From Anaerolineaceae bacterium (lineage in GTDB: Bacteria > Chloroflexota > Anaerolineae > Aggregatilineales > Phototrophicaceae), in the NCBI GenBank assembly GCA_020634165.1, contig JACKCF010000003.1:62001-126000 (forward strand): a stretch of DNA of 64,000 nt. Direction: 5' to 3'. The position numbers and the translations under genes are program-made. Shown piece after piece: positions 16,840 through 24,601 of this stretch (the stretch's first letter is position 1; each line of letters opens with the position of its first letter). The notes beneath the pieces are model-generated. The model was not told the origin of the DNA. It saw only the letters and a program-made list of their open reading frames with translations, and ran no database searches.

Positions 16840-17625
16840 ATGTGGGGACAGCTTATGATCTACAATGGCAAGATCAAACGCAAAAATGACCAACGACCGC
16901 AGCGCTCTGTGGTCGATATTTTGGGGTTGCTGGTTTACTGGTTGATCGTTGCACCTATTACCTTTATCGCCAGTGGCACCTGGTCGACCCTAAAATGGCT
17001 GGTGCGCAATAGCTGGGCCGCTACTAAATGGACCGCCCGTAATGGCTGGGCCGCTATCGTGTGGATTGCGAAAGTCAGTTGGTATGGCACCGTGTGGGCT
17101 ATCGGTGGCAGTTGGAAAACTTTCGTCGTGGCACCACTTCGCTGGCTGCGCATCCTGATTTTTGGCCGTGAACCCGAATTTGCCAATGCGCAGCAAGCCG
17201 AACGCTACCGTCTGACCCGGCGCAGCTTTCGACGGAAACAGTTTTTCCTCGCGCATGTATTTTTGTTCATTGGCTGGATGGTCATTTTGACCTATTCCAT
17301 GTATGAAGCCTCTGTTTATTCCTATGGAGGTGGCTACATGTGGCGCAATCCTATTCTGGCCACATTCATCTGGATAGTGATCCTGCTATTCCACTTTATG
17401 CGGCTGCGCATCGGGCAGGCTGAGGACGAAGCCCTGCTGCAAGTCATGGGTGAAACCGGCGAGAAGCGCAAATTCCACTATGAAGAAGAATACGTTCAGC
17501 AGCGGCCCGATATGACGGAAGAATACAGGATGCGCCTGGGGGATGATGGCGAACTGGTGCATGGTGATCTAACCGAAGAAGAAATCGCTTTTTACGAGCA
17601 ACAGGAGCGAAATCAGCAGGGGTAA
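16840..17625 (+). CDS. 2TM-domain protein with tryptophan 11-residue repeats
   Basis: 261 residues. One hydrophobic helix (about 24-45) is followed by a stretch in which nine Trp residues (48, 53, 59, 64, 70, 75, 81, 86, 92) alternate 5 and 6 apart, giving W-x4-W-x5 repeats. A basic loop leads to the paired helices of a 2TM domain (about 137-155 and 168-190). A cytoplasmic tail follows that is almost identical to that of the third paralogue (GEKRKFHYEEEYVQQRPD onwards). AAGGT lies 5 bases before the ATG. It is the first of three tandem paralogues. Function unknown. Confidence 0.82.
   Translation: MWGQLMIYNGKIKRKNDQRPQRSVVDILGLLVYWLIVAPITFIASGTWSTLKWLVRNSWAATKWTARNGWAAIVWIAKVSWYGTVWAIGGSWKTFVVAPLRWLRILIFGREPEFANAQQAERYRLTRRSFRRKQFFLAHVFLFIGWMVILTYSMYEASVYSYGGGYMWRNPILATFIWIVILLFHFMRLRIGQAEDEALLQVMGETGEKRKFHYEEEYVQQRPDMTEEYRMRLGDDGELVHGDLTEEEIAFYEQQERNQQG
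16981..17112 (+). repeat. Four 33-bp coding repeats encoding W-x4-W-x5
   Basis: Four in-frame 33-bp units, each starting TGG, begin at 16981, 17014, 17047 and 17080; a fifth is cut short after 17113. The amino-acid periodicity is exact. DNA similarity is clearest between units two and three (both TGGGCCGCTA). Confidence 0.8.
17461..17616 (+). repeat. 156-bp direct repeat, copy A
   Basis: The 3' end of the first 2TM gene matches 18413-18568 with 9 differences in 156 bases by my count, mostly silent. The genes differ strongly before this point. Confidence 0.85.
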
Positions 17626-17631
17626 AAATCC

Positions 17632-18126
17632 ATGTTAGCGGCCAAAATGAAAAAGCAAAAACGCGGCAGGCAGCAATCACTTGATACCGAGGCTATGCGC
17701 GGGAAAATCGCGCGCCGTGCCCATAGGCGAAGTCGTTTCTTACTTTTTCATGTATTCATATTTAGTGGATGGGTCGTCATTTTCTTATTGGCCCTGATTG
17801 AACATCTGCTAAATCCGGGCGTTAGAACCGATTATGTGAGATGGCACGAACCAGAAATGGCTATGCTGCTCATGATTGCTATGATGGGTTTCCACTACAT
17901 ATGGGCGCGCATCGGCAAAGCAGAGGATCGAGCCTTGCTCGAAATCTTGGGTGAAACAGGCGAAAAGCACAAGCTTCGCCGCGAAGAAAAAAACCTCAAG
18001 CAGGTACCCCGCTTCACAGAATCACATCACTTTCAACTAGGCGACGATGAATTTACGACCGACGAATTGACGGAAAGTAAAAATGCCTACTATGAGCAAA
18101 TAAGCATTCAAAACAATATCCCGTGA
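17632..18126 (+). CDS. 2TM-domain protein, second paralogue
   Basis: 164 residues. A basic N-terminus (KKQKRGRQQ, then ARRAHRRSRF) leads into two membrane helices (about 37-58 and 77-95) joined by a short loop. A charged cytoplasmic tail shares the pattern GETGEKHKLRREEKN but has diverged from the tails of its neighbours. It starts 6 bases after the first paralogue and belongs to the same operon. Function unknown. Confidence 0.78.
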   Translation: MLAAKMKKQKRGRQQSLDTEAMRGKIARRAHRRSRFLLFHVFIFSGWVVIFLLALIEHLLNPGVRTDYVRWHEPEMAMLLMIAMMGFHYIWARIGKAEDRALLEILGETGEKHKLRREEKNLKQVPRFTESHHFQLGDDEFTTDELTESKNAYYEQISIQNNIP

Positions 18127-18145
18127 TGATTCATGGTCAGAGAGC

Positions 18146-18580
18146 ATGTTCCAACAAAAGCAAAATGTCCTGTACAGAATCACACGCCGAATTCACCAAC
18201 GGCAGCGGTTTTTAACGATACATGGCTTCCTCCTTGTCAACTGGATCATCCTTTCGCTGTATCTCTACGTTTTCAATGACCGAAATATATATCACCAGGA
18301 TTCTATACTGTTCACCTTACTGTGGATCGGCATTTTTGTGATGCACTATCGCTATGTCCAGTCCAAGGAGCGACAGGACGAAGAGCTGCTCAATGTAATT
18401 AACAACGCAGGTGAGAAGCGCAAATTCCACTATGAAGAAGAATATGTTCAGCAGCGGCCCGATATGGCTGAAGAATATCGGATGCGCCTGGGGGATGATG
18501 GCGAACTGGTGCATGGTGATCTGACCGAAGAAGAAATCGCTTTTTACGAACAGCAGGAGCGTAATCAGCGGAGGACGTAA
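18146..18580 (+). CDS. 2TM-domain protein, third paralogue
   Basis: 144 residues. A basic start (RITRRIHQRQRF) precedes two membrane helices (about 25-44 and 54-70). The tail then becomes nearly the same as in the first paralogue at both protein and DNA level. It lies 19 bp after the second paralogue. The sharp change from divergent to almost identical sequence suggests gene conversion or replacement of the 3' end. Confidence 0.78.
   Translation: MFQQKQNVLYRITRRIHQRQRFLTIHGFLLVNWIILSLYLYVFNDRNIYHQDSILFTLLWIGIFVMHYRYVQSKERQDEELLNVINNAGEKRKFHYEEEYVQQRPDMAEEYRMRLGDDGELVHGDLTEEEIAFYEQQERNQRRT
18413..18568 (+). repeat. 156-bp direct repeat, copy B
   Basis: Partner of 17461-17616, 952 bp apart, in the same frame of the third 2TM gene. 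Confidence 0.85.
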
Positions 18581-18670
18581 GTTACAGACCGTTTACAACC
18601 TCAACACACTCCCTTTACGTAACAGGATTACACTGTAAACATGTCGTTTAATCAGATCAGGAGGCCCAAT

Positions 18671-18757
18671 ATGTTTGCTCGCTTACGTCGTCGTCTTGCC
18701 ATCCGTCGCCGGACGCGCCGCCGCGTTGCTCGCCGCATGCGCCGTCGCATACGCTAG
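18671..18757 (+). CDS. Arginine-rich microprotein 1 (28 aa)
   Basis: A 28-residue ORF with 16 arginines (starts MFARLRRR, ends RRRIR). AGGAGG lies 7 bases before the ATG, and a strong terminator follows 33 bases after the stop, so it is laid out as its own transcription unit. The extreme charge suggests binding to nucleic acid, ribosome or acidic membrane lipid, but that is inference. A second ORF of the same length and style follows at 18944. It is too short for ordinary gene callers. Confidence 0.65.
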   Translation: MFARLRRRLAIRRRTRRRVARRMRRRIR

Positions 18758-18790
18758 TCCCGATTGATTTAGGTCCTAAGTTCAAGTCAT

Positions 18791-18823
18791 AAAATGAGGA
18801 TGTCTGACAGGCATCCTCATTTT
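18791..18823 (+). terminator. Terminator after microprotein 1
   Basis: A perfect 12-bp stem (AAAATGAGGATG with its complement) has a 9-base loop and is followed by T residues. Confidence 0.88.
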
Positions 18824-18904
18824 TATTGGGGAAAACAGGTTCATATATGACATACGGTTCTTATTTGTATGACACCCCCAACCCGTCAGCACACTACAGC
18901 CGAC

Positions 18905-18910
18905 ATATAA
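18905..18910 (+). promoter_or_regulatory. -10 box upstream of microprotein 2
   Basis: A perfect TATAAT lies 33 bases before the ATG at 18944, downstream of the previous terminator. No good -35 is seen. Confidence 0.5.
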
Positions 18911-18943
18911 TGAGGCTATCTGAGCTTCACAAGGAGGTCGATT

Positions 18944-19030
18944 ATGTTCGGATTCCTTCGTCGGATATTTCGCCGTAAACACGTTCATCGTGTGACGCGG
19001 CAAAAAAGACGCCGCGCGCGGCATACTTAA
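18944..19030 (+). CDS. Arginine-rich microprotein 2 (28 aa)
   Basis: A 28-residue ORF with 10 Arg, 2 Lys and 3 His (starts MFGFLRRIFRRK). It has the same length and the same MF-x2-LRR opening as microprotein 1, a perfect AGGAGG 6 bases before the ATG, its own -10 box and its own terminator. The two are probably paralogues that have drifted. Function unknown. Confidence 0.65.
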   Translation: MFGFLRRIFRRKHVHRVTRQKRRRARHT

Positions 19031-19061
19031 AACTAGTTCTCATACATAGACGCTTTAATGC

Positions 19062-19091
19062 AAACGGGATGCTCAAAAAGGCATCCCGTTT
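19062..19091 (+). terminator. Terminator after microprotein 2
   Basis: An 11-bp perfect stem (AAACGGGATGC with its complement) has an 8-base loop, then T-rich sequence. It may also serve the convergent P450 gene. Confidence 0.82.
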
Positions 19092-19113
19092 TGTGTTTGC
19101 GGCAAAATGGACT

Positions 19114-20331
19114 TTAGTAGGTAATCGGCAGTGATTTCATGCCATGAATGAGCAGGCTACCGTTCCATTCGAGATTGTCGATGGCCGTATTCAGGGCCAT
19201 ATTGGGATAGCGGGCGATGAGTTTGGACAGCGCGATTTTGGCTTCCAGGCGGGCCAGAGGTGCGCCGACACAATAATGCACACCCATGCCGAAAGCCACA
19301 TGCGGGTTTGGGTCGCGGGTGATGTCGAATGTGTTGGGATGCTCGAACACTTTGGGATCGCGATTGGCACCCAGAAGCGAGGGCAGGATTAAGTCGCCCT
19401 GCTTGATGACATGTCCTTTGTACTCAACAGTTTCCAGGGCAAAACGCATGGTCGGCGTTTCCACCGGACCATTGAAGCGCAGCATTTCCTCGACTGCACT
19501 GTCGATCCATTCCGGCTGCTGCCTGAGTAACTCAAACTGCTGCGGATTTTGCATCAGGGTCAGCATGCCATTGCCCATCAGGTTGACGGTTGTTTCGTGG
19601 CCAGCGACCAGCAGCAAAAAGACCATCGACAGCAGTTCCTGCCGATTGAGCGAATCGCCTTCTTCTTCCGCACGGACCAAGCCACTAAGAATATCGCCCG
19701 TGTCTTCCTGTTCACGCTGCTCAATCAGTTGATTGACGTACATGACGAATTCCATGGCTGCGGTCTGGTTCTGGGTGGGGTCCGGGCTGAACAGCAGGAT
19801 ATTGGTCCATTCACGGAACTTGTCGCGTTTTTCGCTTTCCACGCCCAGCATTTCGGCAATGACGGTGATTGGCAACGGGAACGTATAAGCATTTATCAGG
19901 TCCGCTGTGTGCTGGCCTGCCATCTGGTCGAGCAGGTTGTCGGCGATTTCTTCAATACGGGGCAGCAACGCCTGAATCGCACGGGGAGTAAAGACCTTGT
20001 GCACCAGCCGACGCAGGCGGGTGTGGTCAGGTGCATCACGCATGAGCATGTGGCCGTTGATGGTATCCCATACTGGATCAGGATCGAGGTTGATGTAACG
20101 TTGAGCGATCTCACGTGGCAGGCGGCGGGCATCTTTGATGAAGCGTTTGTCGTCTTTGAGCACGGCGACTACATCTTCATAGTCCACAAAAAACCAGATT
20201 GGGTTGCCTGTCTCAGGGCCATGTGCGCACCATATCGGGTCCGATTCACGCATCTGGTTGTAAACGGCCTGCGGATTTGCCCGCGTTTTCAGGTCAAAAA
20301 CGGGATATTTGAGCGGGGTCTGCGTCGTCAT
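19114..20331 (-). CDS. Cytochrome P450
   Basis: 405 residues, the usual length of a soluble bacterial P450. The oxygen-binding helix I motif AGHETT (243-248), the ExxR pair (E282, R285) and the heme loop FGMGVHYCVGAPLARLE with the iron-ligand Cys at about 354 are all present. It would hydroxylate a small hydrophobic substrate using electrons from a ferredoxin; the ferredoxin 4.5 kb away is a possible but unproven partner. No terpene, polyketide or redox-partner gene is adjacent. Confidence 0.95.
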   Translation of the reverse strand: MTTQTPLKYPVFDLKTRANPQAVYNQMRESDPIWCAHGPETGNPIWFFVDYEDVVAVLKDDKRFIKDARRLPREIAQRYINLDPDPVWDTINGHMLMRDAPDHTRLRRLVHKVFTPRAIQALLPRIEEIADNLLDQMAGQHTADLINAYTFPLPITVIAEMLGVESEKRDKFREWTNILLFSPDPTQNQTAAMEFVMYVNQLIEQREQEDTGDILSGLVRAEEEGDSLNRQELLSMVFLLLVAGHETTVNLMGNGMLTLMQNPQQFELLRQQPEWIDSAVEEMLRFNGPVETPTMRFALETVEYKGHVIKQGDLILPSLLGANRDPKVFEHPNTFDITRDPNPHVAFGMGVHYCVGAPLARLEAKIALSKLIARYPNMALNTAIDNLEWNGSLLIHGMKSLPITY

Positions 20332-20409
20332 CGTGTATCCATTCGTTTGTTTGCCGAGGTGTATTGTCTAATACGTGGCCAAACACCTAATGGTTTTACA
20401 AACTCATAA

Positions 20410-21084
20410 CTAAAGTGGCGTCGGATATGGCACGGAGAAAACAATTGCACCAATGATCAGCATGTAAATGGCAACAACAATGACGCAAAAAACGATCATT
20501 GCCGCAATCGTGCGACCCCAGCCAAAATGCGAAGTAGCCTTGATGGCCATCGCCGTCAGAAGCACCTGATACAGGGACAAGAACAGGGATACCAAGTTGA
20601 ACGATAGCAAACCCGTTCCACCACTGCCGCCGACCATGACAGACACACCGTAGTTAATAACCATCAGCGGCGCGTTGAAGGCAGCCATCGCATAAAATAG
20701 GTCCAGGAACATCGTTCTGCCGCCCAAAATACGCGCTGATAACTGCAACAGGCGCACTGTCAGGTAGAAACCGAAGGCGACGAAGATAACTGTGAAAAAA
20801 AAAGTAAATCCGCCATAGATAAGAGTTGAAAGAGAATCTACTGGCGTAGAAAAGAGGGTCATAAGCCATATGACTGTGATAGCCACCGAGATTGCGCAAG
20901 CTATGGCAATCCAAGACCACGCGCGGGATCGGGATACGGTCGGGTCATCAAGGATCACCTCGAAGCTCTTAACGCTGGGGCGTGCCAGTACCAGTTGGAA
21001 GACCTGTGACCACGAAAGGGGGTCGCCTGTCCGTTTGGCTTTGTCATCGTTTTTGGGTTTGTCGTCAAATGTATACTCAGTCAT
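20410..21084 (-). CDS. Yip1-family membrane protein
   Basis: 224 residues. A charged N-terminus of about 50 residues (with SFEVILDDPTVSRSRAW, typical of bacterial YIP1 proteins) is followed by five membrane helices with GGR between helices two and three. The bacterial members have no proven function. It follows no obvious operon; the P450 start is 79 bp beyond its stop. Confidence 0.82.
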   Translation of the reverse strand: MTEYTFDDKPKNDDKAKRTGDPLSWSQVFQLVLARPSVKSFEVILDDPTVSRSRAWSWIAIACAISVAITVIWLMTLFSTPVDSLSTLIYGGFTFFFTVIFVAFGFYLTVRLLQLSARILGGRTMFLDLFYAMAAFNAPLMVINYGVSVMVGGSGGTGLLSFNLVSLFLSLYQVLLTAMAIKATSHFGWGRTIAAMIVFCVIVVAIYMLIIGAIVFSVPYPTPL

Positions 21085-21269
21085 GCGCTTATCCAGGTAG
21101 TTGTTATCGAATATGCTTATCTTAACATCGACCGTGCATGAGCGTGTATTAAGTCCGGCTGACGATTCACATAGTTTTCTGATGTGTTTGGACTATACTA
21201 AGGTCCGTTCGCTGGCTATTCGGCGACCAACTTTCACCGATCAAACCATCAGAAAAGTCCTGATTCGCA

Positions 21270-22169
21270 ATGAGCCATCCACTCGATAACACACCATCCG
21301 ACGAGCAAGCCGATCATCCTCTGGGGAATGAAGAGCCTCGGCAGCGGCACCCGTTTGCGCAAGATCCACAGAAGCGCAAACCGGATGTGCCAGAGAAACC
21401 GAAGCAGATGATTCGTTTGCCAAGGCGCATCGAGAAGCCGTATGCGACGTATACGCTGTTGGCGATCAATGTGGTGATTTTTGTGATTGGCCTCGTCAGC
21501 AATTCCGCCTGGGAATGGCTGGTCGTCAACGGCGTCAATATTCCCTACTATACCGCTCATGGCCAGATATATCGGCTGGTGACGTCGATGTTCCTGCATG
21601 GGAACCTGGCACATATTGCGTTCAATATGCTGGCGCTGCTGTACCTGGGTCGGCTGCTGGAGTCGCTGTTTGGCAGGACGCGCTTCCTGTTGATTTATTT
21701 CCTGGGTGGATTGGGTGGTAGTGTGCTCGGCACCCTGCTCAATGAGGGCGGCCTGGGAGCTTCCGGGGCCGTGTTCGCCTTATGGGGCGGAGAATTGATT
21801 TACCTGTATCGCAACCGTGAGCTGTATGGCGGGTGGGCACGCCAACGCATGCAGCAGTCGCTGATGCTGATGGGCCTGAACTTTGCCTATGGTATTTTCG
21901 TCAATGTGAATGCTCAGGAAGGCGGTACGCTCATCGGCAACTTCGCTCATCTGGGTGGCTTGATTGGCGGCGTCCTGCTGACCTTTATGATTGGCCCACG
22001 TATTCACATTCCGCCACAGACGCCGGATGTCGTTAATGGCATACGCATTTATAACGCCGAGGACACGAACGATCAGCCGAAGGGGTGGCTGTCATGGTTG
22101 GCTCTCTATGTCCTGGGGCTTGTCATTCTGATGGTTGCTGCTGGATTGATCATCACCAGCCCCATTTGA
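21270..22169 (+). CDS. Rhomboid-family intramembrane serine protease
   Basis: 299 residues. A polar cytoplasmic N-terminus of about 55 residues precedes six or seven helices. The rhomboid features are complete: HGNLAHIAFNM after helix two, the catalytic Ser165 in GASGA and His227 in FAHLGGLIGG. It cleaves membrane-protein substrates within the bilayer. The last 78 bp overlap the 3' end of the convergent DUF2304 gene. Confidence 0.93.
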   Translation: MSHPLDNTPSDEQADHPLGNEEPRQRHPFAQDPQKRKPDVPEKPKQMIRLPRRIEKPYATYTLLAINVVIFVIGLVSNSAWEWLVVNGVNIPYYTAHGQIYRLVTSMFLHGNLAHIAFNMLALLYLGRLLESLFGRTRFLLIYFLGGLGGSVLGTLLNEGGLGASGAVFALWGGELIYLYRNRELYGGWARQRMQQSLMLMGLNFAYGIFVNVNAQEGGTLIGNFAHLGGLIGGVLLTFMIGPRIHIPPQTPDVVNGIRIYNAEDTNDQPKGWLSWLALYVLGLVILMVAAGLIITSPI

Positions 22170-22535
22170 TCCTTTCGGCATACGGTTCTGAGCAATCCTG
22201 AGCTGCTCAATCTCATAACGCAGGAGAGCCACGTCCTGGGCGATGGTTTTGTTTTCGTGCGTCAGGCGGGTGATGATGATCGAGTAATACAGCAGGATGA
22301 ACAGGATCAGCAGGGCCGCCAGCAGGAACAACAGGTTCGGCGGATAGGCAATACCCGCAAATTGAGCGAGGCTATGAAGCAGCTCGCGCCAGACACTGAC
22401 GATAATCATCACGGCTGCTGTGAACAACCACAGCAGGCTGTATTCCTCGCGCAGCTTACGCCGCCGCACCAGTTCCAGAACAACGAGAAGCGTTGCGACG
22501 GATAAAGCTACCGTCAGGATAATCGAGCGTTCCAT
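22092..22535 (-). CDS. DUF2304-family membrane protein
   Basis: 147 residues: three helices (about 5-20, 33-50 and 68-88), a coiled-coil-like stretch (about 92-115, LTHENKTIAQDVALLRYEIEQ) and a polar tail. This is the DUF2304 layout; members often sit next to glycosyltransferase genes, but none is here. The 3' end is read on both strands because it overlaps the rhomboid gene by 78 bp, so read-through from either side would produce antisense RNA. Confidence 0.85.
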   Translation of the reverse strand: MERSIILTVALSVATLLVVLELVRRRKLREEYSLLWLFTAAVMIIVSVWRELLHSLAQFAGIAYPPNLLFLLAALLILFILLYYSIIITRLTHENKTIAQDVALLRYEIEQLRIAQNRMPKGSNGAGDDQSSSNHQNDKPQDIESQP

Positions 22536-22685
22536 AAGAGAGCCAACCTCACGAATAGGTCCTGAATTGCGTTCTACTGACGAATATGGCGTATTGTAAC
22601 AAGTGGGAGGATATTGAGGGAGGTCGTCGTAAGCGGCTGTCCACCAACTTACGACGCCTCGTAAAGAGCTGACACGATGATGCCA

Positions 22686-23120
22686 CTATTCGCTTTCCGG
22701 TGTGTGGTTGCTATGCCACTCCTGTAGAAAAGCCAGTCCCGCTTCTGTCGAGCGCACAATGGTTTTGCGCGTATTTTCCGGCACGTTTTTCATCGGGCCG
22801 CGCAGGATTTCTTCCTGATAGTAATCCTTGACGATCATCGCCACCGGGAAGCGGCCTGTATTCTGCTTCAGGTTCATGATGCGGCTGTTCTTGCGTGCAT
22901 CCTGCAAATTATCCGGCATGAACTGATCGACATTGCGGAAGTCCCAGATTTCCCCAAAGATGGATTCTGTTCCGACCATTTCAATCAACTGATTAAGCCA
23001 TTCGTATACGGCTGAACTCGCATCGGAATCCAGGCTGCCACGATAGGTCACATAGACAATGTGGGTGGTTTCATCATAAGTTGCGTAAGCAGTGTTCGTT
23101 TCCAGCGGTCGGATGACCAT
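22686..23120 (-). CDS. SpoIIAA/STAS-like protein (paralogue 1)
   Basis: 144 residues from the ATG at 23120, which follows AGGAG at good spacing; the longer frame to 23198 has no SD. The alternating strands and helices (VYVTYRGSLD, then EIWDFRNVDQF, ending GLAFLQEW) resemble the SpoIIAA-like fold of the other four members in this window. There is no obvious phosphorylation Ser motif. It follows the PIN-TRAM gene in the same direction. Role unknown; probably a small protein-protein interaction module. Confidence 0.7.
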   Translation of the reverse strand: MVIRPLETNTAYATYDETTHIVYVTYRGSLDSDASSAVYEWLNQLIEMVGTESIFGEIWDFRNVDQFMPDNLQDARKNSRIMNLKQNTGRFPVAMIVKDYYQEEILRGPMKNVPENTRKTIVRSTEAGLAFLQEWHSNHTPESE

Positions 23121-23198
23121 TGGTCCATCTCCTACAGTGACTTGTTCTCTGCTGCCGAATTGGCAAGCGCTTCCTTCGTTGGTTCTATCATACAGCAA

Positions 23199-24248
23199 CT
23201 AATTTGCTGGTGACGCAAAGATTATACGGCCCGTTTCTCTGTTGATGAGTTTGGTTACTGTGACCTGGATGCTGCGATCAAGGTATGTCTTGCCATTTTC
23301 GATCAGGACCATCGTGCCGTCATCAAGATACCCAACACCCTGATTATCTTCTCGACCTTCCTGTATGACACGAATAGCAAATGTTTCGCCAGGAATATAG
23401 ATGGCGCGGACAGCATTCGACAGCTTATTGATGTTGAGCACAGGAACACCCTGAGCATCAGCAACTTCGCCGAGGTTGTAATCGTTGGTGATGAGCGAGG
23501 CCGACATTTGCTGGGCTAAGGCGACCAGTTTGTCATCGACTTCGGAGATGTCCTCAAAGTCGTCATCGACGATGCGAACCATCACCAGTTCGCTACGCTG
23601 CAATTTATTGAGCAGGTTGAGGCCACGACGACCGCGATTACGGCGCAGTGGGTCCGGTGAGTCAGCGACCTGATGCAGTTCTGTAAGGACGAAGCGCGGC
23701 ACGATTAATGTGCCACCGACAAAGCCTGTTTCGGCAACATCAACAATGCGACCATCGATCAGGGAACTGGTGTCGACGATTAATTTGCGCGATCCTGTGC
23801 TAGTGGGCCGTGCCGATGACCGACCAATACGCGACAGGACTTCTTCCTGAATTTCACGGCCACGCTTGGCGAAGATCGTCAGGCCGAGGTAACCGCCCAA
23901 TATCGTTATTGCGGCGGGCAATACCCAGTTCAGGGGTTCAGGGAGCAGGGACAGCGGATAAGCAGAAATGAGTGCCAGGAGCAGGCCAACGGCAAGGCCC
24001 GCCAGGGACATCACCAGTTGGTCAGCGGGCATTTCGTTGATGGCTTTACGCAGAGATTGTACCGGGCGGACGGTCAGGATAGGCGTTGCGACCAGACCAA
24101 AGAGGACGCCGGTCATGCCCATAACGGTGGCTCCGGCTTCCTGGCTGAGGTTGAGCGAGGTATGGACGCTGGGGTCGGCACCGAAGCGCGCGCCCAAAAT
24201 ACCAAAAATGACCAATCCCACCAAGCGAGATAGGAAACTTAAAGTCAT
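23199..24248 (-). CDS. Membrane-anchored PIN-TRAM nuclease, YacL-like
   Basis: 349 residues from the ATG at 24248, which has GGAG upstream; the ATG at 24269 lacks one. Four N-terminal membrane helices lead into a PIN domain (KLIVDTSSLIDGRI, then EVDDKLVALAQ, then LITNDYNLG, carrying the acidic metal ligands) and a C-terminal TRAM domain (GVGYLDDGTMVLIENG). B. subtilis YacL has the same build. The domain suggests metal-dependent RNA cleavage at the inner face of the membrane. Confidence 0.9.
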   Translation of the reverse strand: MTLSFLSRLVGLVIFGILGARFGADPSVHTSLNLSQEAGATVMGMTGVLFGLVATPILTVRPVQSLRKAINEMPADQLVMSLAGLAVGLLLALISAYPLSLLPEPLNWVLPAAITILGGYLGLTIFAKRGREIQEEVLSRIGRSSARPTSTGSRKLIVDTSSLIDGRIVDVAETGFVGGTLIVPRFVLTELHQVADSPDPLRRNRGRRGLNLLNKLQRSELVMVRIVDDDFEDISEVDDKLVALAQQMSASLITNDYNLGEVADAQGVPVLNINKLSNAVRAIYIPGETFAIRVIQEGREDNQGVGYLDDGTMVLIENGKTYLDRSIQVTVTKLINRETGRIIFASPAN

Positions 24249-24438
24249 TAAGAAAACTCCTCGATGCATCGCTTTGTCGGGGCTGAACGATGAAGGGTTG
24301 TCAGGTTACCGACGCGATGTCATCTCATAATGGCGGTGACTAATCCGGTGAGGGGCACAAATGAGGCTGTCTCCCTTCCCGGAGGCGAATACCAAACATG
24401 ACACGGTTTGGCATCGGCTGAAAAATGATGACACTTCG

Positions 24439-24467
24439 ATTATAAAGGGCAACGGGGGGCATAACAA
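24439..24467 (-). promoter_or_regulatory. Promoter of the PIN-TRAM gene
   Basis: TTGTTA, 17 bases, TATAAT on the minus strand, about 190 bases before the ATG at 24248. The long leader between has no recognised motif. This is the only strong signal in the 24249-24601 gap apart from the terminator at 24552. Confidence 0.55.
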
Positions 24468-24551
24468 CAAACGTATTCGTTTTACTGCCGATGCTTAGCC
24501 TTATTTTGGCCAATGATTACCCTCTGCAACGGTTAACTACAGGAAACGAAA

Positions 24552-24574
24552 ACGCCAGCCTCAAAGACTGGCGT
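24552..24574 (-). terminator. Terminator after the lipoprotein gene
   Basis: ACGCCAG/CTGGCGT with a 9-base loop, followed by TTTTC on the minus strand, 28 bases beyond the lipoprotein stop. Confidence 0.78.
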
Positions 24575-24601
24575 CTGCATAAGCTATTTAGTAGGAACTG
24601 A

